Shown: positions 10,800-20,497 of the stretch, piece by piece
Position numbering within the stretch: the stretch's first letter is position 1
How the letters are laid out: every line of letters begins with the position of its first letter
Assembly (NCBI GenBank): GCA_030490835.1
Contig: CM059973.1
Span: 62,872,008-62,936,007 of the forward strand
DNA from: Annona cherimola
Lineage: Eukaryota; Streptophyta; Magnoliopsida; Magnoliales; Annonaceae
Length of the DNA: 64,000 bases
Reading direction: 5' to 3'
Translations under genes and position numbers: made by a program
The notes under the pieces: model-generated
Databases searched by the model: none
The model's input: only the letters and a program-made list of their open reading frames with translations
Told to the model about the DNA's origin: nothing

Positions 10800-11630
10800 G
10801 GTTTAGCCTAGATGGGTTTTGGTTTGCTTCTATGAGTCCTTCGAGCATTAGATTTTTTATCCTGCTCAAATGTAGTATACCCAAGTCCTTTGGGTGGTCA
10901 TTTTCAAAAACGTTTTGACACTTTCTCCAGGTTTAGAAAACTTAGCAAGCGATTCATTTTATGATTCATTTTCCTTTTTGAGTTTTTCTATCTCATTTAT
11001 CAAGGTATTCCTTTCGCTTGTCAAATGATCAACTTTTTCTGCAAGTTTTCCGTTCACAATAGTTACTATGTTAAATTGTCTTTTCTTTATTGTGAACTTA
11101 TTTCTTAATTTTTTTATTTTCTCATATAATGAATCATAAGCTTGTTAAAGTTGTTCTAATTCAGCACATTTGAGGTAGTTATTTGAAAAAGAAAAAATAG
11201 AAAAAAAAATTTGTTTGGAGGTTACCTCTTGACTACTTGTGCAGTTTATTGAAGAGGTTTGATCCTCCAAAATTTCCGTCACTGCAAGACATATGTCGGA
11301 ATTTTCCATGCAACAAATCCTTGCGCAATTTGCCTCATTTTCTTCACGTGAGGAACTGCATGTTGTGGATACTTCCTCGTTTACATACATGCCTCTTCTT
11401 TTGATTTTTTGAAATCTTCTGTTATCGCCTCGATCTTTCTTTTCTCTTCGTTCCTTTGCTTCGGTTTCTTCGGGCGTTGGGCATTGGGCTTGCATATGCC
11501 CCATACCGCCACACCGAAAACATTTCGTTGCCTCCTTCTTTTTCTCCTTGGAATTTCTTTCTTTAAAGCTTTTGAAATTCCTTCCTTTCCTTACAAACTT
11601 TCTGAATCGTCTTGTAAGTAAGGCAATTTC
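10800..11630 (-). pseudogene. Gag C-terminal half: zinc knuckle and coiled coil
   Basis: The first zinc knuckle, CFRCGGMGHMQAQC, lies at 11481-11522. It is followed by a charged stretch (EAKERREKKDRGDNRR) and, past a stop near 11145, by a heptad-rich segment including KLRNKFTIKKRQFNIVTIVN and EKVDHLTSERNTLINEIEKL. A long coiled coil between the two knuckles is a familiar feature of SIRE-type gag. The frame is broken by at least two stops. Confidence 0.75.
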
Positions 11631-12362
11631 CTAATCGACGTTTTGTGATGATGAGGTGGAATCGTCCGAATCCTGTACGGCTTTCAAGGCGATGACTCTC
11701 TTGCCCCTATGTTGCTCCTTATTTCTCCTTTTTATCAACTCATGTGACATGAGTGAGCTTATAAGGTCTTCTAACTGTAGTGTATTGAGGTCTTTTGCTT
11801 CCTCAATAGCTATAATATTTAGAGTCCATGATTTGGGTAGCGCCCTTAGAATTTTCATTACCTGCTCAGATTTAGAAATTATTTTTCCTAGCCCTTTCAA
11901 GGCGTTAGTAATCTTAGAAAATTTAGCAAATATTTCAGAAATATTTTCTGTTTCTAGCATTTTAAAGCTTTTCGATTCTCCAATCAAAATATTTCTCCTT
12001 GTCCCTTGAACTTGAAAACTTTCCTCATAAAAGGATGTCAATATATCCCATATTTCTTTGGCGGTTTGGCATGATGATACTCTATTATATTTCGATGCCG
12101 TTAATGCACAAAAGAGGGAGTTCATGGCTTTCGCGTTGCCTTTAACAACTCTAACTTCCTTCTCAGACCATGTGGAGGCTCTTTCATCGGTAGGCAATAC
12201 AACGCCATCTTGGATAGCAATCCAAGAATCAATATCCGTAGCCATGATTAATTGTTTCATTCTCAACTTCCAATAACCGAAGTTAGTCCCATCAAATAGA
12301 GGTGGTCTACTAAAAGACTGACCCTCAGCAAAAGCAGGGGCGAAAGTTGATTGGGATGCCAT
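11631..12362 (-). CDS. Copia Gag N-terminal domain (UBN2-like), open but truncated by a stop
   Basis: Start chosen at 12362 (MASQSTFAPAFAEGQ), 36 bp inside the primer site; the frame is open slightly further upstream. FDGTNFGYWKLRMKQLI near residue 23 and AKEIWDILTSFYEE near residue 100 are the hallmark blocks of the Copia gag UBN2 family. LGKIISKSEQVMKILRALPK and LEDLISSLMSHEL follow. The 243-residue piece ends in SSSQNVD at a stop, and the zinc knuckle lies beyond it. It would form the cytoplasmic virus-like particle. It is the longest open stretch left in the element. Confidence 0.9.
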   Translation of the reverse strand: MASQSTFAPAFAEGQSFSRPPLFDGTNFGYWKLRMKQLIMATDIDSWIAIQDGVVLPTDERASTWSEKEVRVVKGNAKAMNSLFCALTASKYNRVSSCQTAKEIWDILTSFYEESFQVQGTRRNILIGESKSFKMLETENISEIFAKFSKITNALKGLGKIISKSEQVMKILRALPKSWTLNIIAIEEAKDLNTLQLEDLISSLMSHELIKRRNKEQHRGKRVIALKAVQDSDDSTSSSQNVD

Positions 12363-12397
12363 TTTGAAAGATCTCTTTGGTTTAAACTCAAAGACTT

Positions 12398-12409
12398 GCT
12401 CTGATACCA
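12398..12409 (-). promoter_or_regulatory. Primer binding site, initiator Met tRNA type
   Basis: The minus strand reads TGGTATCAGAGC two bases inside the right LTR. This is the usual plant retrotransposon site complementary to the 3' end of initiator methionine tRNA. It marks the right LTR as the 5' one. Confidence 0.92.
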
Positions 12410-13681
12410 CTTGTTGGTCCCGAGTTTATGGCAATTACCTAAGAGGGGAGGGTTGAATTGGGTATTTAAAATTTTTTACTTACACAGAAAATGATCCCCG
12501 ATTTAGTTTAGTCCCCTTAATGAAATAAATGGAAAGTAATAAGATAATAAAAGCAGAAATATAAATCAATGGACAAGATTTTATAGTGATTCGAGCAACC
12601 TTCCCTACTCCACTCTTCCAAGCTCACACCCCTTGTGACTTGGGTTCCACTATGTATTTCACAAATACAACTAGAGTCTTTGCTCTCTTCTAGATTCCAA
12701 CTCTAGGGGGGCATATACAACTCACAACACAAGTAAGTGACGAGTTCCACTCTAGTCACAACACTACTTTGCTATCACTTGGTTTGAAACACCAATATCA
12801 AACCAAGTATCAAAACCGAATATCAAATTAAAAGGAAAATGAGATCTACACTTTACAAATTGTGTAGGCAAGTTTCAGCTCATGGAAGAACTCGCAGAAG
12901 AGACGATTCGATCAGCGTTGGAGCATGCAGCAAGTTGAAGTTTGCTCTTCCTTCAAAACTTGTATAGATCACTCAAAGTTATAAGAAGATACGATTTAGA
13001 TCTTAGTAATTTATGTATCTTCTTTCTCTACTTTTTTTGCTCTTTCTTGTGTATGTCACGTTCATTTGAGTGTCATATATATAATGGAAGAAGGAATTTG
13101 AACGTTTGAGAGTTGGTGGCATGTATTAAATGCACCAACGTTCAAATTTTTCGAACATTGCGACCCAAGTCACAGATGGAGTTGACTTTAGGTGCGACTT
13201 CGAGTTTAAGCAAGCTCTTCAAGTTCCTCCTCAGGTCGACTTGGTCCCGAACTTGACCCAAGTCGCATGTGGAGTTGACTTCAGGTGTGACTTCGGTTTT
13301 CAGCAATTTTTCAAGTCCCTACTTCAGGTCAACTTGGACTTGAACTTGACCCAAGTTGCTGCTGGAGTCAACTTCAGTGTGAATTCACTTTCTTTGCTTG
13401 CTAAATGAACTTGAATTCCTTAGAGATGACTTTGGTTGCTTGATTTTCTTCATATTAATTGTTCTTTCACTGATTTATATCATTTGGAACTCTGTATGAT
13501 CATTCTAGCTTGAAAAACTTTTAGCTCCGTGTCTTGAAGTCTTGAATACTTCAATCTTGGAGTACATGGAGATGTTCAATTTATTATTCATCAATCTAGA
13601 TTGATGAGTTCATGCAAATCTGCTTGTTTTGCTCTTGATTTATCTTCATTTGATCCAAGTCAAATGTTTGGGTTGACTTGG

Positions 13682-13823
13682 TGTAACGCCCCAGCCCGAG
13701 CGTCACAACCTTACCTCAAGATCGTTCGACTGGTAAACGTGATCAGGGCAACAATCCTGATTAACATTTACGAATCGATAGATTCTTGAGGTAAGGATGT
13801 GATGCTCGGGCTGGGGCGTTACA
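13682..13823 (+). repeat. Abnormal 142-bp 5' end, an almost complete inverted repeat
   Basis: The arms 13682-13747 and 13756-13823 are reverse complements with an 8-base loop. The outer 39 bp differ at only two positions and the inner parts are looser. The last 86 bp (13738-13823) match the final 86 bp of the 3' LTR (18133-18218). The first about 56 bp do not match the start of the 3' LTR at 14801. Confidence 0.85.
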
Positions 13824-13829
13824 AAATAA

Positions 13830-13841
13830 TGGTATCAAAGC
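13830..13841 (+). promoter_or_regulatory. Primer binding site of the nested Gypsy element
   Basis: TGGTATCAAAGC, one base off the standard initiator-Met site TGGTATCAGAGC, six bases after the end of the 142-bp terminus. Confidence 0.85.
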
Positions 13842-14289
13842 ATGCACTAGTAAATAGGCGTGAAAAAGTTTAAGTGTAACGATTAAATATGATATGCATG
13901 ATTTTATGATGAATGCATAAGTGATTATCATGATAGGATGCATGATATATGATGATGATAGTAGTAAAATTTATGATGATGAATAATATCACATGATTGT
14001 GATTGTGTGAATTGACATGTTAAGATGCTAAGACTTTGTTTTATGAGTAGATGCTTTGATAATGAGCATGATATGATTAGTTATGATGATATAACTATCT
14101 CTAAGGATTTTTAATGCATAAAATGTATGCATGTGATATGATAGCTATGTTTATGAGATTAGATCATATGTCTATGTGACAAGATGATAAGTATGTGATT
14201 GAGATGATAGCTATGAGATGAGATGAAATCTATGTGAATAGATGATAAGCTATATCTATGTGATATGATAAGTATGATACCACAAAAGT

Positions 14290-14400
14290 TGGTATCAGAT
14301 GTTATGTTTGTAATCAGGTAGGGCACATCCCCGGAATTGTCCAAATAAGGTACAAACATTGCAAAGGCAAAGAAGATCCGCTCAGTCAAGGTTAATAGAA
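14290..14400 (+). pseudogene. Remnant of Gypsy gag zinc knuckle
   Basis: 14300-14340 encodes CYVCNQVGHIPG and then, after a one-base deletion, NCPNK: a frameshifted C-X2-C-X4-H-X4-C knuckle. The next about 100 bases are rich in Q, R and S codons, as after gag knuckles. Nothing of protease or polymerase follows. Confidence 0.65.
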
Positions 14401-14770
14401 GCAGCTAACCGACAAGTTACCTCTACGAACCTGGTACATGTGCATGGAGTCACAAGAGCAAGAGGATGAGGTGGTTACAGGTATGGATTAAATTTTAGAA
14501 AGTTTGGCAATGGCTTAGTTTGATTTTGATGATGATCATTTAATCATAAATTGTCAATATGTAACCACACATGCACTACCTGTAGAGGAAATCGATAAAA
14601 TAATATAGGTAAAATTCTTTATATGTAGGTTAGCTATGATTAATTAAATGTGTTGATGTTCAACGGGACAAATATTCTGAAAGCAAGAATATTTGGAAAC
14701 TAAGAAAAGAAGTAGAAAGGGAAAAGGTAAAAAAGAAGTACCCCCAGCTATTTGAAAAGTGAACAGTTTC

Positions 14771-14800
14771 GGGACGAAACCTATATAATGGGGGGAGGAT
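14771..14800 (+). promoter_or_regulatory. End of internal region and polypurine tract
   Basis: CGGGACGAAAC is the typical relic of the end of Tekay/Del pol. A purine run GGGGGGAGGA (about 14790-14799) follows, one base before the 3' LTR start TGTGAAACCCC. Confidence 0.75.
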
Positions 14801-16860
14801 TGTGAAACCCCAACCTATGTAGGACTCAATAGTATGCATTAAACATATATATTTGATTTATATGTGATTTAAATAAAATTTGAATGATTTATGGGTGATT
14901 TTATGATTTAATGATATTTTGCAATTAGGGTTTAATTAAGAATGATGATTAAAAATTTAATCGTCGGAGCCCAAAGTGAGTCGGTATGACCCGAGGGGCT
15001 TAATGAGGATTTAAGGGTGATAATGTGTCATGAATAATCATGTTAATTATCCTGATTTAATTTATGAAGATTAAAGAGTAATTATGGAATTAAGATGAAA
15101 AATGCTAAAAAATTCATAATTTGACGCCTACAAGGCGGATTTCGATGAAATTTGAAAGATAAGCTCATGAAGATGGGCCCAATATTATGAATGGATTGGA
15201 TTAAGGGAATCATGTTGGGATTAGGATGATAATTAATTATTTTTATCCCAAATTTAAAAGATAAATTCAAGTGGTCATAACTTGACATAGAAACGTCGGA
15301 TTGAGATGAAATTTGAAACGATGGAATAAAATTATAAAATCTATGAGATGAATGGAATGTATTAAGATAATTATCATGAAAATTTGGTTTCTTGGAGAGC
15401 AAGTAATAAGTTGCTTAAGAGCTAAGTAAAGAAGGGCAATTGTGGAAAGTGAAAATGGAATTTACTAAAATGCCTATGAGGTTACTTGGGCAGCAAGCAA
15501 AGTGGTTTGTAAAAAAGAAAAAAAAAAGGGAGGAGCAATGGCTGCTGCACGTTCCAGCAAGGGGGGAGAAAGACAGAGAAGAAGAGAGAGAGAGAGAGAG
15601 AGAAGAGAGAAGAGAGGAAAAATGGAGATTTTCTCCAAAGGCAGAAGCTAGGGCACTTCAAACCCAGCAAGGAGGAGAGGAAAAGAAGGGAATTTCAAGT
15701 GCTCAATGGAGGGATTATCAATTAATCAAGCAAGTATAAGTAAATCTTGATTTTATGCCTCAAATCTGGAAGTTATATGATGTTGTAAACTAAAATATAA
15801 ACGGAATAGTAAATGGATGAATTTTAGCATAAATGTTTTTGAAAAGAATCATGATGGTGTGAATAAGGAACGATCTAATTTTCAGCTTAAAATGATAATC
15901 CAGTTGCAAATTAAAAATACGAGAAGATCAACCTAAACAGGATTAAACGGGTGGCATTGAGGATCACACAACTAAAATAAAAATTAAGTTTTTATGGGTA
16001 TAAATATATCCCATAATTAACGTGATTCAGGCTGTCTGAAAATGGATTCTGCTGTCCAGAAAGGTAAAAATACCAAACTAAATATAAATACTTAATTTTT
16101 TGTACTGAAAATATTTATTTTGGTTAATTCATGTAGTTATTAAGGTATGGATAAATTTTCAGATCCAAACTACTTGATTTGATATTAATTCAAGATTTTG
16201 AGATTTCAGTATGCCTGATTTCAGCATATGTGGATAGTTAGAGAAAAAAATAAAAAAGAAATATGAAAACTATGTAGAAATGATCCAAATTGATATATAT
16301 GTTAATACCCTAAATTTTGGTTGGGAAAATTTGTATTAATTGCTGAAAATTCGGATTTATAAATCTGCTCAGGGTTATGTGTCAAAAAACACGTTAAACG
16401 GGTGAAAAATGGGTTCCAAAGTTGCTGTTTTGGAAACCTATGATTAGTGGATTTAAATTCAATAAAAATACCCTATGTATAGTGGTAATTAAGGGGTTAA
16501 ATCATGTTGTAATTAGAGATAAGTTTCTGTTTTAAGAAATTTTAAGAAATACATGATTTATGTGTTAAAAAATAGACGTATATGAAGAGATAAGTATGAA
16601 TACCCGACTTGAAAGACAAGTGGGTTAAGTTAGATGAACTTATGTAGCTTGAAAAACCTAAGGAATATAAATATTTGAAGATGATGCAAATAAATAAAAT
16701 ATTATTTTCATTTATCTAGGCAAAGGCAAGGAAAAGAATGGAAGGAAAGGGATTATAGCGATCCCAGGGAAGTAAGCAAACTTTCTAAAATAATATTTTC
16801 TTTCTATGTGATGATGTGTGATAAAATTGTTTATGCTCATGTTTAAACGAATGGGCAAGT

Positions 16861-16940
16861 ACAAGTTTTGAAAATGACTGCTTTAATGAAAAGCCACAAG
16901 TTTTGAAAATGACGGTTTTAATGAAAAACCACAAGTTTTT
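16861..16940. repeat. Tandem duplication, about 40 bp, two copies
   Basis: The unit ACAAGTTTTGAAAATGAC plus GTTTTAATGAAAA(A/G)CC occurs twice back to back inside the Gypsy LTR. Confidence 0.8.
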
Positions 16941-17201
16941 CATTACAAGGTATTTAAGGATGGTCATTCTTTGTTTATATGTGTATTGAAATGCTTATTT
17001 CTATTTAAATAAATGATTGCTTATGGTTTCGCAATTATGCTTGAAATGTGATGAAACATGAATTTATACGATGTTTTATTGAAATGGTGTTTAAAGAGGG
17101 ATGGTGCAAAGAATTCTCTACATGAGAATGACAAATTCCATGTGTAAGGGGGTATATAATGCCGGGGTGACTAAAAGTCATACATGGAATGGAAATCAAG
17201 T

Positions 17202-17343
17202 AAGCTAGTCGAGGTAGTAAGTGGACAAGGAGCCCCCCTTGACGTCGCTAAGTCGAAAAGGACTGGCGAGGTAGGCTAGTTGAGGTAGTAAGTGGACAAG
17301 GAGTCCCCCATGACGTTGCCAAGTCGGAAGGTCCGACGCCAAG
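17202..17343. repeat. Tandem duplication, 71 bp, two copies
   Basis: GAGGTAGTAAGTGGACAAGG followed by AG(C/T)CCCCC occurs at about 17211 and 17282. The GC-rich unit is embedded in an AT-rich LTR, and duplications of this kind are common in Del-type LTRs. Confidence 0.8.
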
Positions 17344-17439
17344 GATGGAAAGGATCATGTCATGAAAGAGGGTTCCCCGTGCTAGCGTACCATCACATGA
17401 AGGATAACGTCATCAATGGAAATGATGAATTTGCACATC

Positions 17440-17690
17440 CAAAGTTTATGAAATGTTTATCAAAGTGTTTATGTGAAAAATGTTTTAGGACATATAAACG
17501 TTCGTTTCCAACAAGGTTTAAGTGGATAAATGTTTTAGGACGTATGAACGTCTAATGCCAAAATGATTTATGTGCAAAAACGTCTTTTCGTGGACATGAG
17601 AATGTCTATTGTCAAATATGGTTTATGTCAAGATATTTTGGGACATACAATGTCCCCTGGCCAAAATGATTTATGAGAAAAATGTTTTAA
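17440..17690. repeat. Imperfect 65-70 bp tandem units
   Basis: Four or so copies built on AAATGTTTTAGGACATA, then an ACGTT/CGTCT-like segment, then CCAAAATGATTTATG. Each unit differs mainly in the number around the ACGT core. Confidence 0.6.
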
Positions 17691-18651
17691 GAAAAGATTT
17701 TCAAGGAAAGTCTTGCCCCAAAATGCTTGCTTACTGAGTTAACACTCATGTTTTGTTTTTCAAACCTTAAACAGGTATTGGAAGACTCAAGCGGTTGAGG
17801 ACCTAAGAAATGGAGAAAATGTACGAGATAGTATCATGTGGGCTAAAAGGATCAGCTATGGTGAGTGGAATGTTATGAATGAAAGTTTTCAGGTATATTG
17901 ATAAATACGTGACTTGTTTAAAGTTCCGAGTTCTAGGTGAACTAATGATTGAATAGACGTATGTATGCAATGGATATGTCATGATTAGGTCAAGAGGGCC
18001 TATGATGTATAACAGCATGATAAAATAGTTTAAAGGATATGTACAAGTGTATCATTGCTTATGTTATAAATGAAATGATGATGAATGAAGAAATGAAAAA
18101 AATTTGGAAGAGTTCCAATTAAAATCCCACCGCGTGATCAGGGCAACAATCTTGATTCACATTTACCAATCGATAGATTCCTGAGGTAAGGATGTGATGC
18201 TCGGGCTAGGGCGTTACACTTGGGTTCCAACTTCACTCAAGTCGTATGCCAAGTCGACTTGGGTATGCGACTTCACTTTTCAAATTCTGTGCTGGCAGTT
18301 GAAGTCGATGCTGGAGTCTACTTGGTATGCGACTTCACTCAAGTCGCATGCAAAGTCGACTTCGTGTGCGACTTCGGCAGCTCTTGCTCCTCATTTTCAG
18401 CGTTGGACATAAAAACGCGTTTGAAGTCGATGCTGGAGTCGACTTGGGGATCGACTTGACCTAAGTCGATGCCTGAGTCGACTTAGAAATTGACTTGACC
18501 TGTCATGATTCATATTCTTCATTTTTATATCCTTTAAACATTTCACCAAACATGTTAGTAGACAAAACTTACTCAAATTGAGTTGTTAATCATCAAAACA
18601 TATACCTTGCTTTTTTTGCCATTGATTCCAACACTTGTTTCCAACAGGAAA

Positions 18652-19149
18652 AGCATATTTTATATTAAGATGAAGTTCAATTCATTAAGTTTATCATTTT
18701 TGGACATGAGTGCAATCCTTACTTGTTCATGTATGCATTTTTTAAAAAATATTTCTACTCATAAATTCTATTAATTTATATGTTATTAAATCCAATAAAA
18801 AATTCTTGTATATAATAATGATTTTCATAGTCAAATTTATTAATATGTGAGAAATAATAATTTATAACTTGATCTCTTTTCATAATATTCTAAACTTCAA
18901 GAGCTTTGATTCAATATATCATATGCCTTGTAACTTTATCGTTACGCAGTGTCGTAAAACTCATAATTTTTTCTTTTATTTTTGGGCAATTTTTTATCAA
19001 TTTATTTATTTATTTCTACACATAATTAACTATAAATTCTAATTGTAAAATTTATAATTCACTATAAATCTGTAAAATTTATTTCATGGTAAAATTATAC
19101 ATTACAGAAGCTTCATTATCATAATTTATATTGTATTAGGTTTCTAAAA
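18652..19149. other. AT-rich spacer, nothing recognised
   Basis: Right flank of the Copia element. No open frame with a known motif on either strand. Confidence 0.6.
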
Positions 19150-20044
19150 TAGTACGGGTTTTACATCTAGATCAATAAATGGGTTTCCACCTACTTTAGT
19201 ATGGTGGAACTCATCTGGAGGCAATTGCAACTCTAAAGCTATCATAGTTTCCAAATCGCGTATGGAAATATCACCCTTATCCCACTTGTAACTCCTCACC
19301 CGTAGTCACGGCGTGTAAAACATACAGCTCCTGCTTCCTGACCACCCTTGCACTCAAGCCTCTACCAAAAATAGAATGCAACACGGATTTATGCATATAT
19401 CGAAGTGCAAATCGATAATCTTGGACGCTTTAGACAAACTAGAAACCCATTTTTCTACTAATTTCATGGCCAAATTCCATAAAATGAGTGCTATCTGGTG
19501 GAAAACTAAGCAAACCATCAATATCACTGATGTTCAAATAAAATTCCCTCTCTATTAATCTAAATTTACATTTTCCAACAGAATCAGAGCTATTTCCATG
19601 TACTTCAAACTTCAAGATACTAAGAAACTCCAACATGAGTTTTTGGGAATTAGGAGGAGTAAGAAACTTATCCCAATCAATCCTAGCAATATACTGTTGG
19701 ACTCTTATCTAACAACTCAAGTGTACATCTAGGGACTCACTACCGACATATTTGGAGCAAACAATCTTCCTTTTTGATAGACTGCTATACCTATGCCACA
19801 TCTCCTCATCTCGCATGGGCCAAGGAAAACCATAATTTAGAAGGAGATTCCACCGCCTTGAAACTGCCATATTTTGCCTTAAACCTTGGCATGGACCGGC
19901 TGCTGTTCTCTTTTGCCCAATTGAAAACATGTTTAGAGAGTACTGTGATGATAGGAAAGGGATTAAAAAGGTTTGGATGAAGTTAGAGTGAATCTGGATA
20001 GGTTTGAAATGAAGAACTTGGTTGGGGTAATTCACTGAACACAT
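19150..20044 (-). pseudogene. Fragment of a plant retroelement ORF, Athila-ORF1-like
   Basis: From 20044 downward the minus strand is open to a stop near 19709, continues in the same frame through VQQYIARIDWDKFLTPPNSQ, and then covers 19636-19439. Recognisable blocks are MRDEEMWHRYSSLSKRKIVC, LMLEFLSILKFEVHG, CKFRLIEREFYLNISDIDGL and FPPDSTHFMEFGHEIS. The pattern of a basic S-K-Y start, then LEF(L/F), then FRL..REFYLN, is what I remember of the first ORF of Athila elements and their relatives. C-terminal sequence decays below 19430. No LTRs are visible around it, so it is an orphan piece. Function unknown. Confidence 0.5.
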
Positions 20045-20497
20045 AGTCTACAAGTGGAAATGTAGGTTCTAATGGGAAGAATGTTGGGATTTGAATTTAG
20101 CTGTATGAATAGGAGTAAGATACATATGAATTCAGATGTAATAGGGTAGAAATTTTGAGAAAAGAAGTGGGAATAATAGTGACGATTAGGGACCATAAAG
20201 TGTGTGAAAGGTAAGAGTATGAAGAAGACATTTAGAGAAACTAGGTGGAAATAGAATGGGTGGAAGGCCGAGAATGAGACAATGTTAGTGAATGAGAGAA
20301 TTGATGTGGTGACATTGGCGATTTTGATGAAGATTATTTTCAGGCATTTAATCAAATAGTTTATGGATAAGATGGGCTATCCGTCGGTGGTATGGTGGAA
20401 GCTACAAATGATGGAGAAAAGAGTGGAAAGAATGAGGCCCAACCCATGGAAAGCTATTTTTTTGAAATTTTAATAATATTTTTTATTTTTCGAATGT
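20045..20497. other. Spacer between ORF fragment and minisatellite
   Basis: Probably the 5' continuation of the minus-strand retroelement fragment. A weak open frame (20355-20032) has no recognisable motif. Confidence 0.4.

Larger units (their letters stand above)
13682..18218 (+). mobile_element. Deletion-derivative Gypsy retrotransposon (Tekay/Del-like), nested
   Basis: 4,537 bp flanked by cttgg at 13677-13681 and 18219-18223. It starts TGTAACGCCCC and ends GGGCGTTACA. Primer site, zinc-knuckle remnant, polypurine tract and a 3.4-kb 3' LTR appear in order on the plus strand, but the internal region is under 1 kb and pol is absent. The 5' end is abnormal: only 142 bp and self-complementary. 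Family assignment rests on the LTR size, the TGTAAC/GTTACA ends and the sequence just before the 3' LTR. Confidence 0.85.
14801..18218 (+). repeat. 3' LTR of the nested Gypsy element
   Basis: 3,418 bp, from TGTGAAACCCC to GGGCGTTACA. Length and ends fit Tekay/Del LTRs. It contains a GA-repeat tract (about 15580-15620), a 40-bp tandem duplication (16861-16940), a 71-bp tandem duplication (17202-17343) and several imperfect 65-70 bp units around the phrase ATGTTTTAGGACATA (17440-17690). Open frames across the GA tract are low-complexity and not genes. Confidence 0.8.
1780..18646 (-). mobile_element. Copia LTR retrotransposon, SIRE-like, degenerate, with two nested insertions
   Basis: Two LTRs (1780-3502 and the interrupted 12412-18646) start TGTTGG and end CCAACA. 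They are flanked by the 5-bp target duplication ggaaa (1775-1779 and 18647-18651). An initiator-Met tRNA primer site abuts the right LTR and a purine tract abuts the left one, so the element is transcribed on the minus strand. Gag, then protease, integrase, reverse transcriptase and RNase H follow in Copia order, then a third ORF. The gag type (UBN2-like), the long gag coiled-coil tail and the extra ORF after pol suggest the SIRE/Maximus lineage. Without its nested insertions it would be about 11 kb. Many stops and frameshifts make it non-autonomous today. Confidence 0.95.
12412..18646 (-). repeat. 5' LTR of the Copia element, split by a nested Gypsy insertion
   Basis: The LTR occupies 12412-13681 and 18224-18646, about 1.69 kb when joined, and pairs with 1780-3502. 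The nested element at 13682-18218 sits inside its U3. TATATATA lies at about 13076-13083. Palindrome copies here are more decayed (AGTTGACTT, AGTCAACTT) than in the left LTR, mostly by C-to-T or G-to-A type changes. Confidence 0.93.

Noticed and set aside
13830..13841. tRNA gene fragment
   Set aside because: It is a 12-base primer binding site next to an LTR end, with no cloverleaf around it.
15440..15739. 99-codon frame in the Gypsy LTR
   Set aside because: Lies across a GA microsatellite inside an LTR and has no conserved motif.
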